NCBI GenBank assembly: GCA_017480525.1
Contig: JAFVAM010000053.1
Span: forward strand, 1-43,917
Direction of reading: 5' to 3'
Length of the DNA stretch: 43,917 nt
DNA from: Bacteroidales bacterium
GTDB taxonomy: Bacteria; Bacteroidota; Bacteroidia; Bacteroidales; P3
The stretch's first letter is position 1. Every line of letters starts with the position of its first letter. The position numbers and the translations under genes are program-made. The notes beneath the pieces are model-generated. The model saw only the letters and a list, made by a program, of their open reading frames with translations. It ran no database searches and was not told the DNA's origin. Shown here piece by piece: positions 17,277 to 27,097 of the stretch.

Positions 17277-17308
17277 AAAGCCCTCCCTTTCGGGGGGCTT
17301 TCTTTTTG
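17277..17308 (+). terminator. Terminator of the oxidoreductase operon
   Basis: The stem AAAGCCCTCC/GGGGGGCTTT (one G-T pair) with a CTTTC loop is followed by CTTTTTG. It begins 33 bases after the gamma-subunit stop. Confidence 0.85.
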
Positions 17309-17428
17309 CCCCTTGAAAACCCTTCAAACTATTCATTGAAAGAGCATTAACATCGGATTGGAAGTCTCTTCGACAGGCAAGACCTCTTTTTTTGCAAAAA
17401 TGACGCCATCACATCGGGATTTTTTTTG

Positions 17429-17436
17429 TATCTTTG
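17429..17436 (+). promoter_or_regulatory. -7 element of the urocanate hydratase gene
   Basis: TATCTTTG followed by CA, 72 bases before the start codon, fits the TAnnTTTG consensus. A T-run precedes it; no TTTG at the right distance was found for the -33 element. Confidence 0.7.
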
Positions 17437-17507
17437 CATTGGTGTATACGCTGCGTCCAAAAGGTGTTGCACACCCGCAAACGATTGACAAATAAAAACA
17501 TAATATC

Positions 17508-19532
<2,025 letters not shown>

Positions 19533-19567
19533 ACAGCCCGTTCGACGAATCGAACCAATAATAATTC

Positions 19568-19608
19568 CAGCGGAGCGGCCGTACGGCCGCTCCGCTGCGT
19601 TTATTTTG
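19568..19608 (+). terminator. Terminator of hutU
   Basis: A perfect 30-base palindrome (19568-19597, centre GTAC) forms a GC-rich 13-14 bp stem, followed by CGTTTATTTTG. It starts 36 bases after the hutU stop. Confidence 0.85.
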
Positions 19609-19798
19609 TCCCCGACAAGGAATGCAAAGATGCCTCCGCGTGGTGATACCTCTCTCGCTGCCGGCACTGAAGCCCGACCACCTCCTTGAACTACTGGAGC
19701 GACAAGAACAAAAAAAAATCGCACACAATAATTGCCGCCGCCGTGCCGTTATTCCAGAAAAAAAACGATAAAATAACATCAAATAAACAAAATCAACC

Positions 19799-20503
19799 AT
19801 GGGAAAGAACATTCCTTTCAAGAAAAACATGATTCAGGGCGGCAGCATAGTGCTGGCAGCCCTGGTGCTGGGCCTCTGCTTGGTCTGGACAGTGAAAACC
19901 CTCAAGTCCTACGACGACACCGTCAAAGTGCGCGGCCTCTGCGAGAAAGAGGTCCCCGCCGACCGGGTGGTTTGGCGCATCACCTATAGCGAGAAGAACA
20001 ACGACCTCGCTGCCCTGCGCACCACCATCCGCCAGAACAACGACATCATCGTCAAACTGTTGGTCGATGCCGGATTCTCCACACAGGAAGTCAAAGTGGG
20101 CAACGCCAACTACGACGACCGCTACTCATGGGCCAACAACACCAGCCAGATCTCCTACCGCTACCAGGCCAACCAGACCGTCACCGTCTTCACCCAAAAC
20201 CTCGACCTCGTGCGAAAAATGCAGCAGACACTGGAGACAGACCTCGTCAACCGCAACATTCTGGCCAACAGCTATGCCGACTACCAGTACCTCGGACTCA
20301 ACGACATCAAGCCCTCCATGATTGCCGAGAGCCTGGAGAACGCGCGCACCGCAGCCGACGAGTTCGCCAAGAACTCCCACTCCCGCATCGGCAAAATGCG
20401 CACCGCTTCGCAGGGCTACTTTGAGGTGGAGGACCTCGACGAGAACACCCCCCAGGTGAAGAAAGTCCGCGTCGTCACCACCGTGGAGTACTACCTCAAA
20501 TAA
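19799..20503 (+). CDS. SIMPL domain protein (DUF541), membrane-anchored
   Basis: The 234-residue protein has a basic N-terminus, one hydrophobic helix at about 14-33 (GGSIVLAALVLGLCLVWTVK) and a periplasmic SIMPL domain. The conserved opening is VKVRGLCEKEVPADRVVWRI. Further matches are GFSTQEVKVGNANYDD, YRYQANQTVTVFTQNLDLV and the ALE-type helix ESLENARTAADEFAK. SIMPL proteins are widespread periplasmic proteins; the E. coli member YggE is linked to oxidative stress, but no biochemical activity is established. The leader between hutU and this gene holds a terminator but no clear promoter. Confidence 0.85.
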   Translation: MGKNIPFKKNMIQGGSIVLAALVLGLCLVWTVKTLKSYDDTVKVRGLCEKEVPADRVVWRITYSEKNNDLAALRTTIRQNNDIIVKLLVDAGFSTQEVKVGNANYDDRYSWANNTSQISYRYQANQTVTVFTQNLDLVRKMQQTLETDLVNRNILANSYADYQYLGLNDIKPSMIAESLENARTAADEFAKNSHSRIGKMRTASQGYFEVEDLDENTPQVKKVRVVTTVEYYLK

Positions 20504-20670
20504 AAATGTCCGCAATTTGGCACACATCATAGGCAGCGTCGTTTCAAGACACATGCTGTCCAGCCGTCCCCCCACCGCGCTGCCGCCAAGTGGGGGATTG
20601 ACAAACTCGGCGTAGAGGCATCCTGAAAAAAAACGTTGCTGCAACGCCTCACTTTCCGAACAATCCACAG

Positions 20671-20707
20671 AAAATGCAACCAACTGAAATACAGTTGGTT
20701 GCATTTT
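20671..20707. terminator. Hairpin terminator downstream of the SIMPL gene
   Basis: A perfect 16-bp stem (20671-20686 with 20692-20707) with a 5-base AAATA loop has an A-run on one side and TTTT on the other. It is 168 bases after the SIMPL stop and can work in either direction. Confidence 0.75.
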
Positions 20708-20730
20708 CACTTCCAATCACACATAACACA

Positions 20731-20840
20731 CTGGAAATCAGTACCAAAAAGCCACCATCTTCTTCCCCGCTTCTTCCCCTCCTCTCCCCCGCCTCTTTCC
20801 CTCACCTGCCATGGTAGAAGATGATAGGTGGATGGCAGGG
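20731..20840 (-). repeat. Intergenic hairpin element, copy B (inverted)
   Basis: Read on the minus strand, it has a CTACCATGGCAG centre (20817-20806), a purine-rich arm containing a 24-base sequence (20779-20756) identical to copy C at 29105-29128, and the end TGATTTCCAG (20740-20731). It ends just before the queC promoter. Confidence 0.7.
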
Positions 20841-20850
20841 AGAAAATAAG

Positions 20851-20882
20851 TTTGTAGGATTGAGAAAAAAGGTGTATCTTTG
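20851..20882 (+). promoter_or_regulatory. Promoter of the queC operon
   Basis: TTTG (20851-20854), a 20-base spacer and TATCTTTG (20875-20882) match the Bacteroidota -33/-7 consensus well. The transcript should start near 20889, so the leader is only about 50 nt and consists almost entirely of the riboswitch. Confidence 0.85.
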
Positions 20883-20898
20883 CAGCCGAAACAACTAC

Positions 20899-20934
20899 AG
20901 GGGTAGTCTTGAGAACCCCCTTTAACAAAACAAG
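20899..20934 (+). promoter_or_regulatory. preQ1-I riboswitch
   Basis: P1 pairs AGGGG (20899-20903) with CCCCT (20917-20921). The loop contains CTTG (20908-20911), which pairs with CAAG (20931-20934) in the A-rich tail TTAACAAAACAAG and closes an H-type pseudoknot. The tail is nearly identical to that of the Thermoanaerobacter tengcongensis preQ1 aptamer (TTAACAAAACAAGG, from memory). CAAG ends six bases before the queC ATG, so ligand binding should hide the initiation region and act on translation. A competing hairpin, ACTAC/GTAGT (20894-20898, 20903-20907), shares a P1 base and traps the rest of that P1 strand in its loop; it could be the ligand-free form. Confidence 0.85.
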
Positions 20935-20940
20935 ATAGCA

Positions 20941-21618
20941 ATGGAGACACAGACACAACCGACCAAGGATTCGGTCATCATCTATTCCGGCGGACTCGAC
21001 AGCACGACGCTGCTCTACGAGGAGCGCGAGCGTGTGGCTCTGGCGGTGACTTTCGACTACGGCAGCAACCACGCCGCCCGCGAGCAGGCTTGCGCCGAAT
21101 GGCACTGCCGCAGGCTGGACATTGAGCACGTGGCAATCGACTTGGCCTTCATGGGGCGGCATTTCCAGTCGTCGCTCCTCAGCGGCGCCGAGGCCATCCC
21201 CGAAGGACGCTACGACGACGACAACATGCGGTCCACCGTGGTGCCGTTCCGCAACGGCATCATGCTGAGCATCGCCTGCGGCCTGGCGGAGAGCCGCGGA
21301 CTGCGACGTGTACTCATGGCCAACCACGGCGGCGACCACGCCATCTATCCCGACTGCCGACCGGAGTTCGTCTTCGCCATGGACACCGCCATGCGCACAG
21401 GCACCTACGAGGGTGTCGAGCTGGCCACCCCATACACAGCCCTCACGAAGGCCGACATCGTGAGGCGCGGCGCACAGATGGGCGTCGACTTCGGCCACAC
21501 CTATTCGTGCTATCGCGGCGGCGAACACCACTGCGGCCGCTGCGGCACATGCACCGAGCGCCACGAGGCTTTCCGTCTGGCGGATGTGGAAGACCCCACG
21601 GTCTATGATGGACAATAA
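20941..21618 (+). CDS. queC: 7-cyano-7-deazaguanine (preQ0) synthase QueC
   Basis: QueC converts 7-carboxy-7-deazaguanine to preQ0 with ATP and ammonia, in queuosine biosynthesis. The 225-residue protein has the PP-loop SGGLDS at residues 16-21, a conserved VPFRNGIMLSIACGLAE segment, and four C-terminal cysteines in a C-x8-C-x2-C-x2-C zinc site (CYRGGEHHCGRCGTC). The start ATG lies six bases after the riboswitch. A 130-base spacer separates it from queD, the largest gap in the operon. Confidence 0.95.
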   Translation: METQTQPTKDSVIIYSGGLDSTTLLYEERERVALAVTFDYGSNHAAREQACAEWHCRRLDIEHVAIDLAFMGRHFQSSLLSGAEAIPEGRYDDDNMRSTVVPFRNGIMLSIACGLAESRGLRRVLMANHGGDHAIYPDCRPEFVFAMDTAMRTGTYEGVELATPYTALTKADIVRRGAQMGVDFGHTYSCYRGGEHHCGRCGTCTERHEAFRLADVEDPTVYDGQ

Positions 21619-21748
21619 ACATGAACGGCAACAGAAACAACATTTGCGGCGCAACCCTCTGCGCAAAAAAATGAAAAAACACCATGACCAACAATAAAAG
21701 AAATTGTTTCATGTTGTCAATGTTGTCGTTAAAAACAAAAGAAAGAAT

Positions 21749-22081
21749 ATGTACTACGTCAGGAAACAGATAGAGGTGTCGGGGGCACACCGGCTGGAGC
21801 TGGACTATCCGAGCAAGTGTACGCAGTTCCACGGCCACAACTGGATTATCACCATCTACTGCAAAGCCAAAGAGCTGGACCACAACGGCATGGTGGTGGA
21901 CTTTTCCAAAATCAAGAGCCACATCGTCGACCGGCTGGACCACCAGGTGGTCAACGACGTCATAGGCTGCAACCCTACGGCAGAAAATATCGCCCACTGG
22001 TGCCAGCAGCAAGTGCCGAACTGCTACCGCGTCGAGGTGCAGGAGAGTTCCGGCAACCTGGCCATATACGAGGAAGACTAA
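21749..22081 (+). CDS. queD: 6-carboxy-tetrahydropterin synthase QueD
   Basis: QueD makes 6-carboxy-5,6,7,8-tetrahydropterin from dihydroneopterin triphosphate, the first committed step of preQ0 synthesis. The 110-residue protein has zinc ligands His14, His28 and His30 (GAHRL, FHGHNW) and catalytic Cys24. I chose ATG 21749 (MYYVRKQIEVSGAHR) over an in-frame TTG 45 bases upstream, since the family starts a few residues before the first strand and GAAAGAAT precedes it. queE starts 13 bases after the stop. Confidence 0.93.
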   Translation: MYYVRKQIEVSGAHRLELDYPSKCTQFHGHNWIITIYCKAKELDHNGMVVDFSKIKSHIVDRLDHQVVNDVIGCNPTAENIAHWCQQQVPNCYRVEVQESSGNLAIYEED

Positions 22082-22094
22082 ACACAGCAGAACG

Positions 22095-22679
22095 ATGAAA
22101 GTCAACGAGATATTCTATTCCCTCCAGGGTGAGGGCTACCACACGGGCACCGCAGCGACTTTTGTGCGCCTGAGTGGGTGCAACCTCCATTGTCCCTTCT
22201 GCGACACGCAACACGCCGAGGGTACAGAGATGAGCGATGCCGAAATTGTCGCCGCCGTCAGGGAGAACCCCTCGCGGCTGGTGGTCATCACCGGCGGAGA
22301 ACCGTCGCTGCAGCTCACCAAGAGCCTCGTCAACGCCCTCCACGATGCCGACAAGATGGTGGCCGTGGAGACCAACGGCACCCACCGCCTGCCGGGCAAC
22401 GTGGACTGGATTACACTCTCGCCCAAGGACGCCTTCCTTGGCGGCGAAGCCGAGGTGGTGCTGCGCTATGTGGACGAAATCAAGGTCATCTTCGACGGTG
22501 TCCACTCTCCGCGCATCTACGACGGCATCATGTGTACCCACGCCCGTTTCCTCCAACCTCTGGACACCGGCGACCCCGTGCGCAATGCCGAGATCGTCAA
22601 GAGTGCCATCGAGTATATCGGTCGCGACCCCCGATGGCGCCTCTCGCTCCAGATACACAAAATGCTTAACATACGCTGA
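22095..22679 (+). CDS. queE: 7-carboxy-7-deazaguanine synthase QueE (radical SAM)
   Basis: QueE rearranges carboxy-tetrahydropterin to 7-carboxy-7-deazaguanine. The N-terminal signature [15 protein letters not shown] is followed by the radical-SAM cluster motif Cys29-x3-Cys33-x2-Cys36 ([14 protein letters not shown]) and the SAM-binding [11 protein letters not shown]. At 194 residues it is a compact form of the family. Only one base separates its stop from the queF start, so the two are tightly coupled. Confidence 0.95.
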   Translation: MKVNEIFYSLQGEGYHTGTAATFVRLSGCNLHCPFCDTQHAEGTEMSDAEIVAAVRENPSRLVVITGGEPSLQLTKSLVNALHDADKMVAVETNGTHRLPGNVDWITLSPKDAFLGGEAEVVLRYVDEIKVIFDGVHSPRIYDGIMCTHARFLQPLDTGDPVRNAEIVKSAIEYIGRDPRWRLSLQIHKMLNIR

Positions 22680-22680
22680 T

Positions 22681-23142
22681 ATGAACCGCGAACAGGACCA
22701 TCTGCAACAGCTTGGCCACAAGGCCGAAATACCGACCGACTACAATCCCGACGTGCTCGAAGCTTTCGAGAATCGTCATCAGGAGCGCGACTACTGGGTG
22801 CAGTTCAACTGCCCGGAGTTCACCTCTCTCTGCCCCATCACAGGACAACCCGACTTCGCCGAAATCAGAATCCTCTATATCCCCGACAAGATGATGGTGG
22901 AAAGCAAGAGCCTGAAACTCTACCTCTTCTCCTTCCGCAACCACGGCGACTTCCACGAGGACTGCGTCAACATCATCATGAACGACCTCATCAGGCTCAT
23001 GGAACCGCGATATATCGAGGTGATGGGCCTCTTCGTGCCGCGCGGCGGCATCAGCATCCACCCCTACGCCAACTATGGCCGTCCCGGCACACGCTATGAG
23101 GAACTGGCCGAACACCGCCTGCGCAATTACAAGATAGGATGA
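22681..23142 (+). CDS. queF: NADPH-dependent preQ0 reductase QueF (type I)
   Basis: QueF reduces the nitrile of preQ0 to the amine preQ1 with two NADPH. The 153-residue length and single domain identify the short, YkvM-like type I form. The nucleophile is Cys51 in [14 protein letters not shown], with Asp58 as general acid; the family motif ESKS (74-77) begins the segment [18 protein letters not shown]. The start ATG is one base after queE and the stop overlaps the next start. preQ1, the product, is the ligand of the leader riboswitch, which closes a feedback loop. Confidence 0.95.
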   Translation: MNREQDHLQQLGHKAEIPTDYNPDVLEAFENRHQERDYWVQFNCPEFTSLCPITGQPDFAEIRILYIPDKMMVESKSLKLYLFSFRNHGDFHEDCVNIIMNDLIRLMEPRYIEVMGLFVPRGGISIHPYANYGRPGTRYEELAEHRLRNYKIG

Positions 23143-23990
23143 AACAGATTCTGCTCATCAACGATGTGGTGGGCCACAGCCATGTGGGAATGGTGGCCAT
23201 GCTACCCATCCTGACCTATCAGGGCCACTCGGTATTCAACCTGCCCACAGCCCTCGTCTCCAACACCCTCGACTACGGCCACTTCAACGTCATGGAGACC
23301 ACCGACTATATGCGCGGCACACTGCCTGTGTGGCAGCGGCTGGGCTTCCGCTTCGACGCCGTCTGCACAGGCCTCATGTTCAGCGAGGAGCAGGCGCGCC
23401 TGGTGGCCGACTATTGCCGTTCGCAGAAAGACACCACCCCTCAAACGACCGTCTTCGTCGACCCCATCATGGGCGACGGTGGCCGCCTCTACAATGGCAT
23501 GGGCGAACGTCAGGTGGAGCTTATGCGCGAGATGGTCGGCGTGGCCGACCTCACCTTTCCCAACTACACCGAGGCCTGCTATCTGACCGGACGAGGATTC
23601 CGCAAGGACGGCTTGTCGTGGGACGAGGCCTGCCGGCTGCTCGACGGTGTGGCGGCACTCGGCGCCCGCGCGGTGGTAATCACCAGTGCCTGTGTCGACG
23701 GACACAGCTGCGTCATCGGTCGTCGCAGCGACGAACCCCTCGCGGGCTTTCCCCAGCGCATGGACGAGGGGCGCTATTTCCGCCTCGACTACGAGGAAAT
23801 CCCTTTGGCATTCCACGGCACGGGCGACATCTTTTCCGCCGTGCTCATCGGCCGCCTGATGAACGGCGGCGCATTGAAAGAGAGCACACTGGCCGCCATG
23901 ACGGTGGTGAGTCGCCTCATCGACCGCAATCGCGACCAGCGCGACCTCTGCCTCGGCATCCCCATCGAGAAATGCCTTGATTTGCTATAA
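23139..23990 (+). CDS. Pyridoxal/pyridoxamine kinase-like protein (PfkB superfamily)
   Basis: The 283-residue ribokinase-fold protein is most like PdxK/PdxY, which phosphorylate pyridoxal, pyridoxine or pyridoxamine with ATP in vitamin B6 salvage. Matching segments are the N-terminal [20 protein letters not shown] with the following LPTALVSN, the [12 protein letters not shown] loop, [13 protein letters not shown], and the phosphate-binding, catalytic-Asp motif [12 protein letters not shown]. The first four bases overlap the queF stop (ATGA), so it belongs to the queuosine operon by position, although B6 salvage has no direct step in that pathway. It could act on another small molecule. The 3' end overlaps the convergent barrel gene by six bases. 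Confidence 0.8.
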   Translation: MKQILLINDVVGHSHVGMVAMLPILTYQGHSVFNLPTALVSNTLDYGHFNVMETTDYMRGTLPVWQRLGFRFDAVCTGLMFSEEQARLVADYCRSQKDTTPQTTVFVDPIMGDGGRLYNGMGERQVELMREMVGVADLTFPNYTEACYLTGRGFRKDGLSWDEACRLLDGVAALGARAVVITSACVDGHSCVIGRRSDEPLAGFPQRMDEGRYFRLDYEEIPLAFHGTGDIFSAVLIGRLMNGGALKESTLAAMTVVSRLIDRNRDQRDLCLGIPIEKCLDLL

Positions 23991-24596
23991 CGACACCTGT
24001 AGTCGCAACGCGCTACGCATGCCCCAAGTGTCCCTGTCGTTGATGAAATTGGTGATGGAGGCGTAGCGGAAGCTGCCAAAATCCACGTCAAAACATAGCG
24101 CCACACGGTCTGTAACCCGGTAGATGGACGACATGCCGCCCCATACGTGGTCGGCCTCGGCACCCGTGAAGTCGAATCCCACACGTAAAGCCATGTCGAT
24201 GTTGATGACTTGGCGCATGTCGTAAGGCACGATATGCCACTGCACAAAGGCGCCGTAGATGAGTTCGCTCTCATTCTTCACATAGACGGTACGGATGACG
24301 GGATTGCCACCGGGAGCCGCAGGGGAGCCTGATGTAGCGGTGCTGGCACAGTAGCCACCATAGAGGTCCAGTTCCCAGTGCTGTCCGAGGCGGTAGCCTG
24401 CGGTGAGGTGTACAGCACGCTCCGGGCGGTCTTTCAGCCGCAGGCCGTGAGTGAAACCGTATATGTTGCCCTGGGTGGAAAAGTCGGACGAAAGGCTGAT
24501 GCGTCCCCAGTCGAAACTCTGGGCATGAAGAGCGGTGAAAGGTGAAAGATGGGCGGTGAAAACTATTGCTATCGCAACTATGATTGTCTTTTTCAT
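23985..24596 (-). CDS. Putative outer-membrane beta-barrel protein
   Basis: I recognise no named family. The 203-residue product has a signal peptide (cleavage near residue 26, after LHAQ) and about eight amphipathic strands, such as RAVHLTAGYRLGQHWELDLY, SELIYGAFVQWHIV, and the final strand SALRLQVSL. It is the last gene of the minus-strand run that begins with an ECF sigma factor, 20 bases after the GIN-like/barrel gene, and probably belongs to that regulon. Its end overlaps the kinase gene by six bases. Confidence 0.6.
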   Translation of the reverse strand: MKKTIIVAIAIVFTAHLSPFTALHAQSFDWGRISLSSDFSTQGNIYGFTHGLRLKDRPERAVHLTAGYRLGQHWELDLYGGYCASTATSGSPAAPGGNPVIRTVYVKNESELIYGAFVQWHIVPYDMRQVINIDMALRVGFDFTGAEADHVWGGMSSIYRVTDRVALCFDVDFGSFRYASITNFINDRDTWGMRSALRLQVSL

Positions 24597-24616
24597 ATCG
24601 TGGGTCCTCCTTTGGT

Positions 24617-25930
24617 TTAATAATTAATGCTGACTCCAATCATCATGGGGTAAATCTTTTCGTCGAGATAGGGTTGGTCGTCCTTTTTTGCGGAGCGGAA
24701 GAGGGGCGTCAGGGCACTCTGGACGAAGAGGCTGGCGTGTCCCCAGCCCACCTCCAGACGGAGGTCGAGGCGGAATCGGTTGTAGAGGGCACCTATGGTG
24801 TCGTAGAAGTAGTCGATGCGGCCTTGGTCGGCCTCATCGCCCTCGGTCCAGGTGCATTGGTTGGCGATGCGCGCCTCGTCGGAACTGTGGAGGCTGATGC
24901 CCGGACGCAACTCGGCACCGAGGCGTAGCCCCTTGTAGTCCATGCGGCGATGCCACTCCACGCGGATGGGCATCTGGATGTAGGCGGCGCTCATGAAACT
25001 GCTCCAAACGCGTTTCTGGCCGGAGTGGGCGGGGTTGGAGGTGTAGTAGCTGGGTTCGTCGACGGGTCCCAGGTGGGTAATCCCCGTAACGGCATCGACG
25101 GTGGTACCCATCAGCCGGTTGGAGATGGAGAACTCCTCAGAGTGTGTGGCCAGTCCGGCGCCGATGTCCCAATGGCGTGTGCGGAAGAAGTTGTAGCCAA
25201 AGCGAATGTCGATGCCGCCATAGGCAGTGACACTCATGTCGTAGTCGCGCATTGTCCCAGTCAGGCCTCCGAAAGGATTGCCCGACCATCCGCTAATGAA
25301 AAACGACCATCCGGCAAATGCTGCGTGCAGCTGCTCGTCGAGGGCGAAGCGGTAGGCCCCGTCGGGATCCACGCCCACCTGTTCGATGCGGCCTTCCGAG
25401 GTGTGGAAGTGTTCCACCTCCGGCGAGGCGATGTCGAGGTAGCGCACAATGCCGTAGCCGCCGGCATCGATGTTGACCTTGTCACTCACCACTGGCATCT
25501 CCACCGCCACCATGCCGTGTTCACCGGCTTTCAACATCAGTTTCTGCAGACGGATGGTGTCGCTGATGTCCGACACGAGGGTGATGCGGCTGTAGCTGAA
25601 GGCGTTCAGCGCCAAGGAGGGGGAACTGGTGTGCACCTCTATGCCGTCGCGGATGGGATAGTCGGCTTCCACCACCACCTGGTAGCGGTCGGTCTTGATT
25701 TGATCCTTGACAGTGAGGCTACCCGACTCCAGCAGGGTGCTGACGAGGTCCATTGTGTTGACGGCGATATAGTTCACCGTGTCGCAGACCACCGTCACGT
25801 CATGATTGCCGTACACGATGATGGTCGACGGAGTCTCCGTCAGGTCTTGCGTCAGCCTTATGGGCAGACGCTCCTGCGCCATCATCGGCAATGTTGCCAT
25901 CAGGAACACTGAAAAAAACATTTTCTTCAT
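24617..25930 (-). CDS. Envelope protein: GIN-like head domain plus outer-membrane barrel
   Basis: I start this at ATG 25930 (MKKMFFSVFLMATLPMMAQ), which gives a signal peptide and 437 residues; the frame extends upstream into the anti-sigma gene. Residues ~25-190 form a beta-helix-like region of short repeating strands (ITLVSDISDTIRLQKLMLKA, MVAVEMPVVSDKVNIDAGGY) that resembles the head GIN (DUF2807) domain. Residues ~230-437 look like an outer-membrane barrel: YGGIDIRFGYNFF, MPIRVEWHRR, FRLDLRLEVGWGHASLFVQ, ending MMIGVSINY. The family call is by pattern, not by clear motif. It starts 28 bases after the anti-sigma gene and is a likely target of the sigma system. Confidence 0.55.
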   Translation of the reverse strand: MKKMFFSVFLMATLPMMAQERLPIRLTQDLTETPSTIIVYGNHDVTVVCDTVNYIAVNTMDLVSTLLESGSLTVKDQIKTDRYQVVVEADYPIRDGIEVHTSSPSLALNAFSYSRITLVSDISDTIRLQKLMLKAGEHGMVAVEMPVVSDKVNIDAGGYGIVRYLDIASPEVEHFHTSEGRIEQVGVDPDGAYRFALDEQLHAAFAGWSFFISGWSGNPFGGLTGTMRDYDMSVTAYGGIDIRFGYNFFRTRHWDIGAGLATHSEEFSISNRLMGTTVDAVTGITHLGPVDEPSYYTSNPAHSGQKRVWSSFMSAAYIQMPIRVEWHRRMDYKGLRLGAELRPGISLHSSDEARIANQCTWTEGDEADQGRIDYFYDTIGALYNRFRLDLRLEVGWGHASLFVQSALTPLFRSAKKDDQPYLDEKIYPMMIGVSINY

Positions 25931-25958
25931 ATCTCTCATTATTATTGATTTCAAAAGG

Positions 25959-26615
25959 TTAGATAGCAGCCAGGAATACATCGTGCCAGACATTCATCGA
26001 CAGGTGGGCGTCGTTGATGACGCGGCCGTAGGTGACCTTTATTGCAGGCACAGCCTCCTCGGGGACGACGACATCGGCGGCGGGGATGACGGGATCCTCT
26101 TTCTCCTCGTCGATGACGGCAGGCTCCTCGGCCTGGGCTGCCAACAGGGGAGCTTCTTGGACAGAAGGGGTAGAAGAAATAGTGGGGCCGGATTTGACAG
26201 ACGGAATCGAGGGGGTGGATTTGACAGACGGGACAGTCTGGATAGATTCAGAGTCCGTTGTTTCTATCGCTTCTGTCGTGTCTATCCTTTCTCCTTCTCG
26301 ATTCAATGCCACCAGTGGCGACTCTTCGCCTTGTCGGTTCAGCACCATCAGCGTACTCCCGGCCACCGCCATCAGAGCCACCACCGCAGCCACGCGCCAC
26401 CAGACAACGGTCGTTGCAACCTTCTTCAGCAGGCGCTCCTTGCCAGGCATCGTCGCCACCACAGGTGTCACGCTCACGGCGGCCACCTCTTCCAGTTCCT
26501 CCCTCAAGTCGGCGTGTACGGCGAGGAAAGCCTCCACGGCCTCGCGTTCCTCGCGCGTCAGCGCGCCGTCGGCATAGCGCATCAGCCATCCTTCGTAGTT
26601 TTCCATCGTTATCAT
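25959..26615 (-). CDS. Putative anti-sigma factor, single-pass membrane protein
   Basis: The 218-residue protein has an acidic N-terminal helical domain (1-60), with ADGALTREEREAVEAFLAVH typical of zinc-less anti-sigma domains, and one membrane helix at about 70-92 (WWRVAAVVALMAVAGSTLMV). The periplasmic part is rich in Ser, Thr, Pro and acidic residues, with PSVK-x-x-P repeats (about 125-150). It overlaps the end of the ECF sigma gene by three bases, as sigma/anti-sigma pairs usually do. It would hold the sigma factor at the membrane until an envelope signal arrives. The pairing is inferred from position and architecture; a second possible start lies at 26606. Confidence 0.7.
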   Translation of the reverse strand: MITMENYEGWLMRYADGALTREEREAVEAFLAVHADLREELEEVAAVSVTPVVATMPGKERLLKKVATTVVWWRVAAVVALMAVAGSTLMVLNRQGEESPLVALNREGERIDTTEAIETTDSESIQTVPSVKSTPSIPSVKSGPTISSTPSVQEAPLLAAQAEEPAVIDEEKEDPVIPAADVVVPEEAVPAIKVTYGRVINDAHLSMNVWHDVFLAAI

Positions 26616-27097
26616 CTGTAATCCTCCAAAAGTTTTTTCAATGTTTTGCGCGCACGGAACAGGTAGACGCCCACCTGCTGCTCGCTAAGCCCTGTCATGG
26701 AGGCCATCTCTGCATAATCGTAGCCCTCCAGGTCGCGCAGCAGCACCAGCATCCGCTGCTGCTCCGGCAATTGCGCCAAGGCTTTGGCAAGGGCGTCTTT
26801 CAGTTCGAAACGCTCATGCTGTCGGTATTCCCCACTCTCCACACCCCGTTTTTCAAACTCCACTTTCCTCCTCACTTCGTCGTGGCGATGCATGTCCACC
26901 AGACGGCGGTAGAGCGAGCGGATGAGCCAACCCTTCGCGCCCTCGGTTTCCACCTTGTCGCGCCTCTCCCAGAGATCGGCGAAGACCTCCTGCACTGCAT
27001 CCTCGGCAGCGGCGCTGAAATTGGCATAGCGCAGTGCGAAACGGTAGAGGTCGTCGGCCAGGTGGCGCACACAGTGGTTATATTCCTTGACGTTCAT
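26612..27097 (-). CDS. ECF-type RNA polymerase sigma factor
   Basis: The 161-residue protein shows sigma region 2 (YRFALRYANFSAAAEDAVQE, then VFADLWERRDKV and GWLIRSLYRRLVDMHR) and region 4 (LAQLPEQQRMLVLLRDLEGY, then YAEMASMTGLSEQQVGVYLF and RARKTLKKLL). Regions 1 and 3 are absent, as in ECF factors. It directs polymerase to a small regulon, presumably including its own operon: anti-sigma, GIN-like/barrel and barrel genes downstream. A small inverted repeat (CGCAC/GTGCG, 27101-27105 and 27113-27117) lies just before the start codon. Confidence 0.9.
   Translation of the reverse strand: MNVKEYNHCVRHLADDLYRFALRYANFSAAAEDAVQEVFADLWERRDKVETEGAKGWLIRSLYRRLVDMHRHDEVRRKVEFEKRGVESGEYRQHERFELKDALAKALAQLPEQQRMLVLLRDLEGYDYAEMASMTGLSEQQVGVYLFRARKTLKKLLEDYR

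Larger units (their letters stand above)
20504..20940. other. Intergenic region upstream of queC
   Basis: In order this gap holds about 160 bases with nothing recognisable, a terminator hairpin (20671-20707), an inverted copy of the intergenic element (20731-20840), a complete promoter (20851-20882) and a preQ1-I riboswitch (20899-20934) ending six bases before the queC start. Confidence 0.7.

Noticed and set aside
21621..21674. A 17-codon frame in the queC-queD spacer (MNGNRNNICG...)
   Set aside because: No start signal or conservation can be judged, and it is as short as expected by chance.
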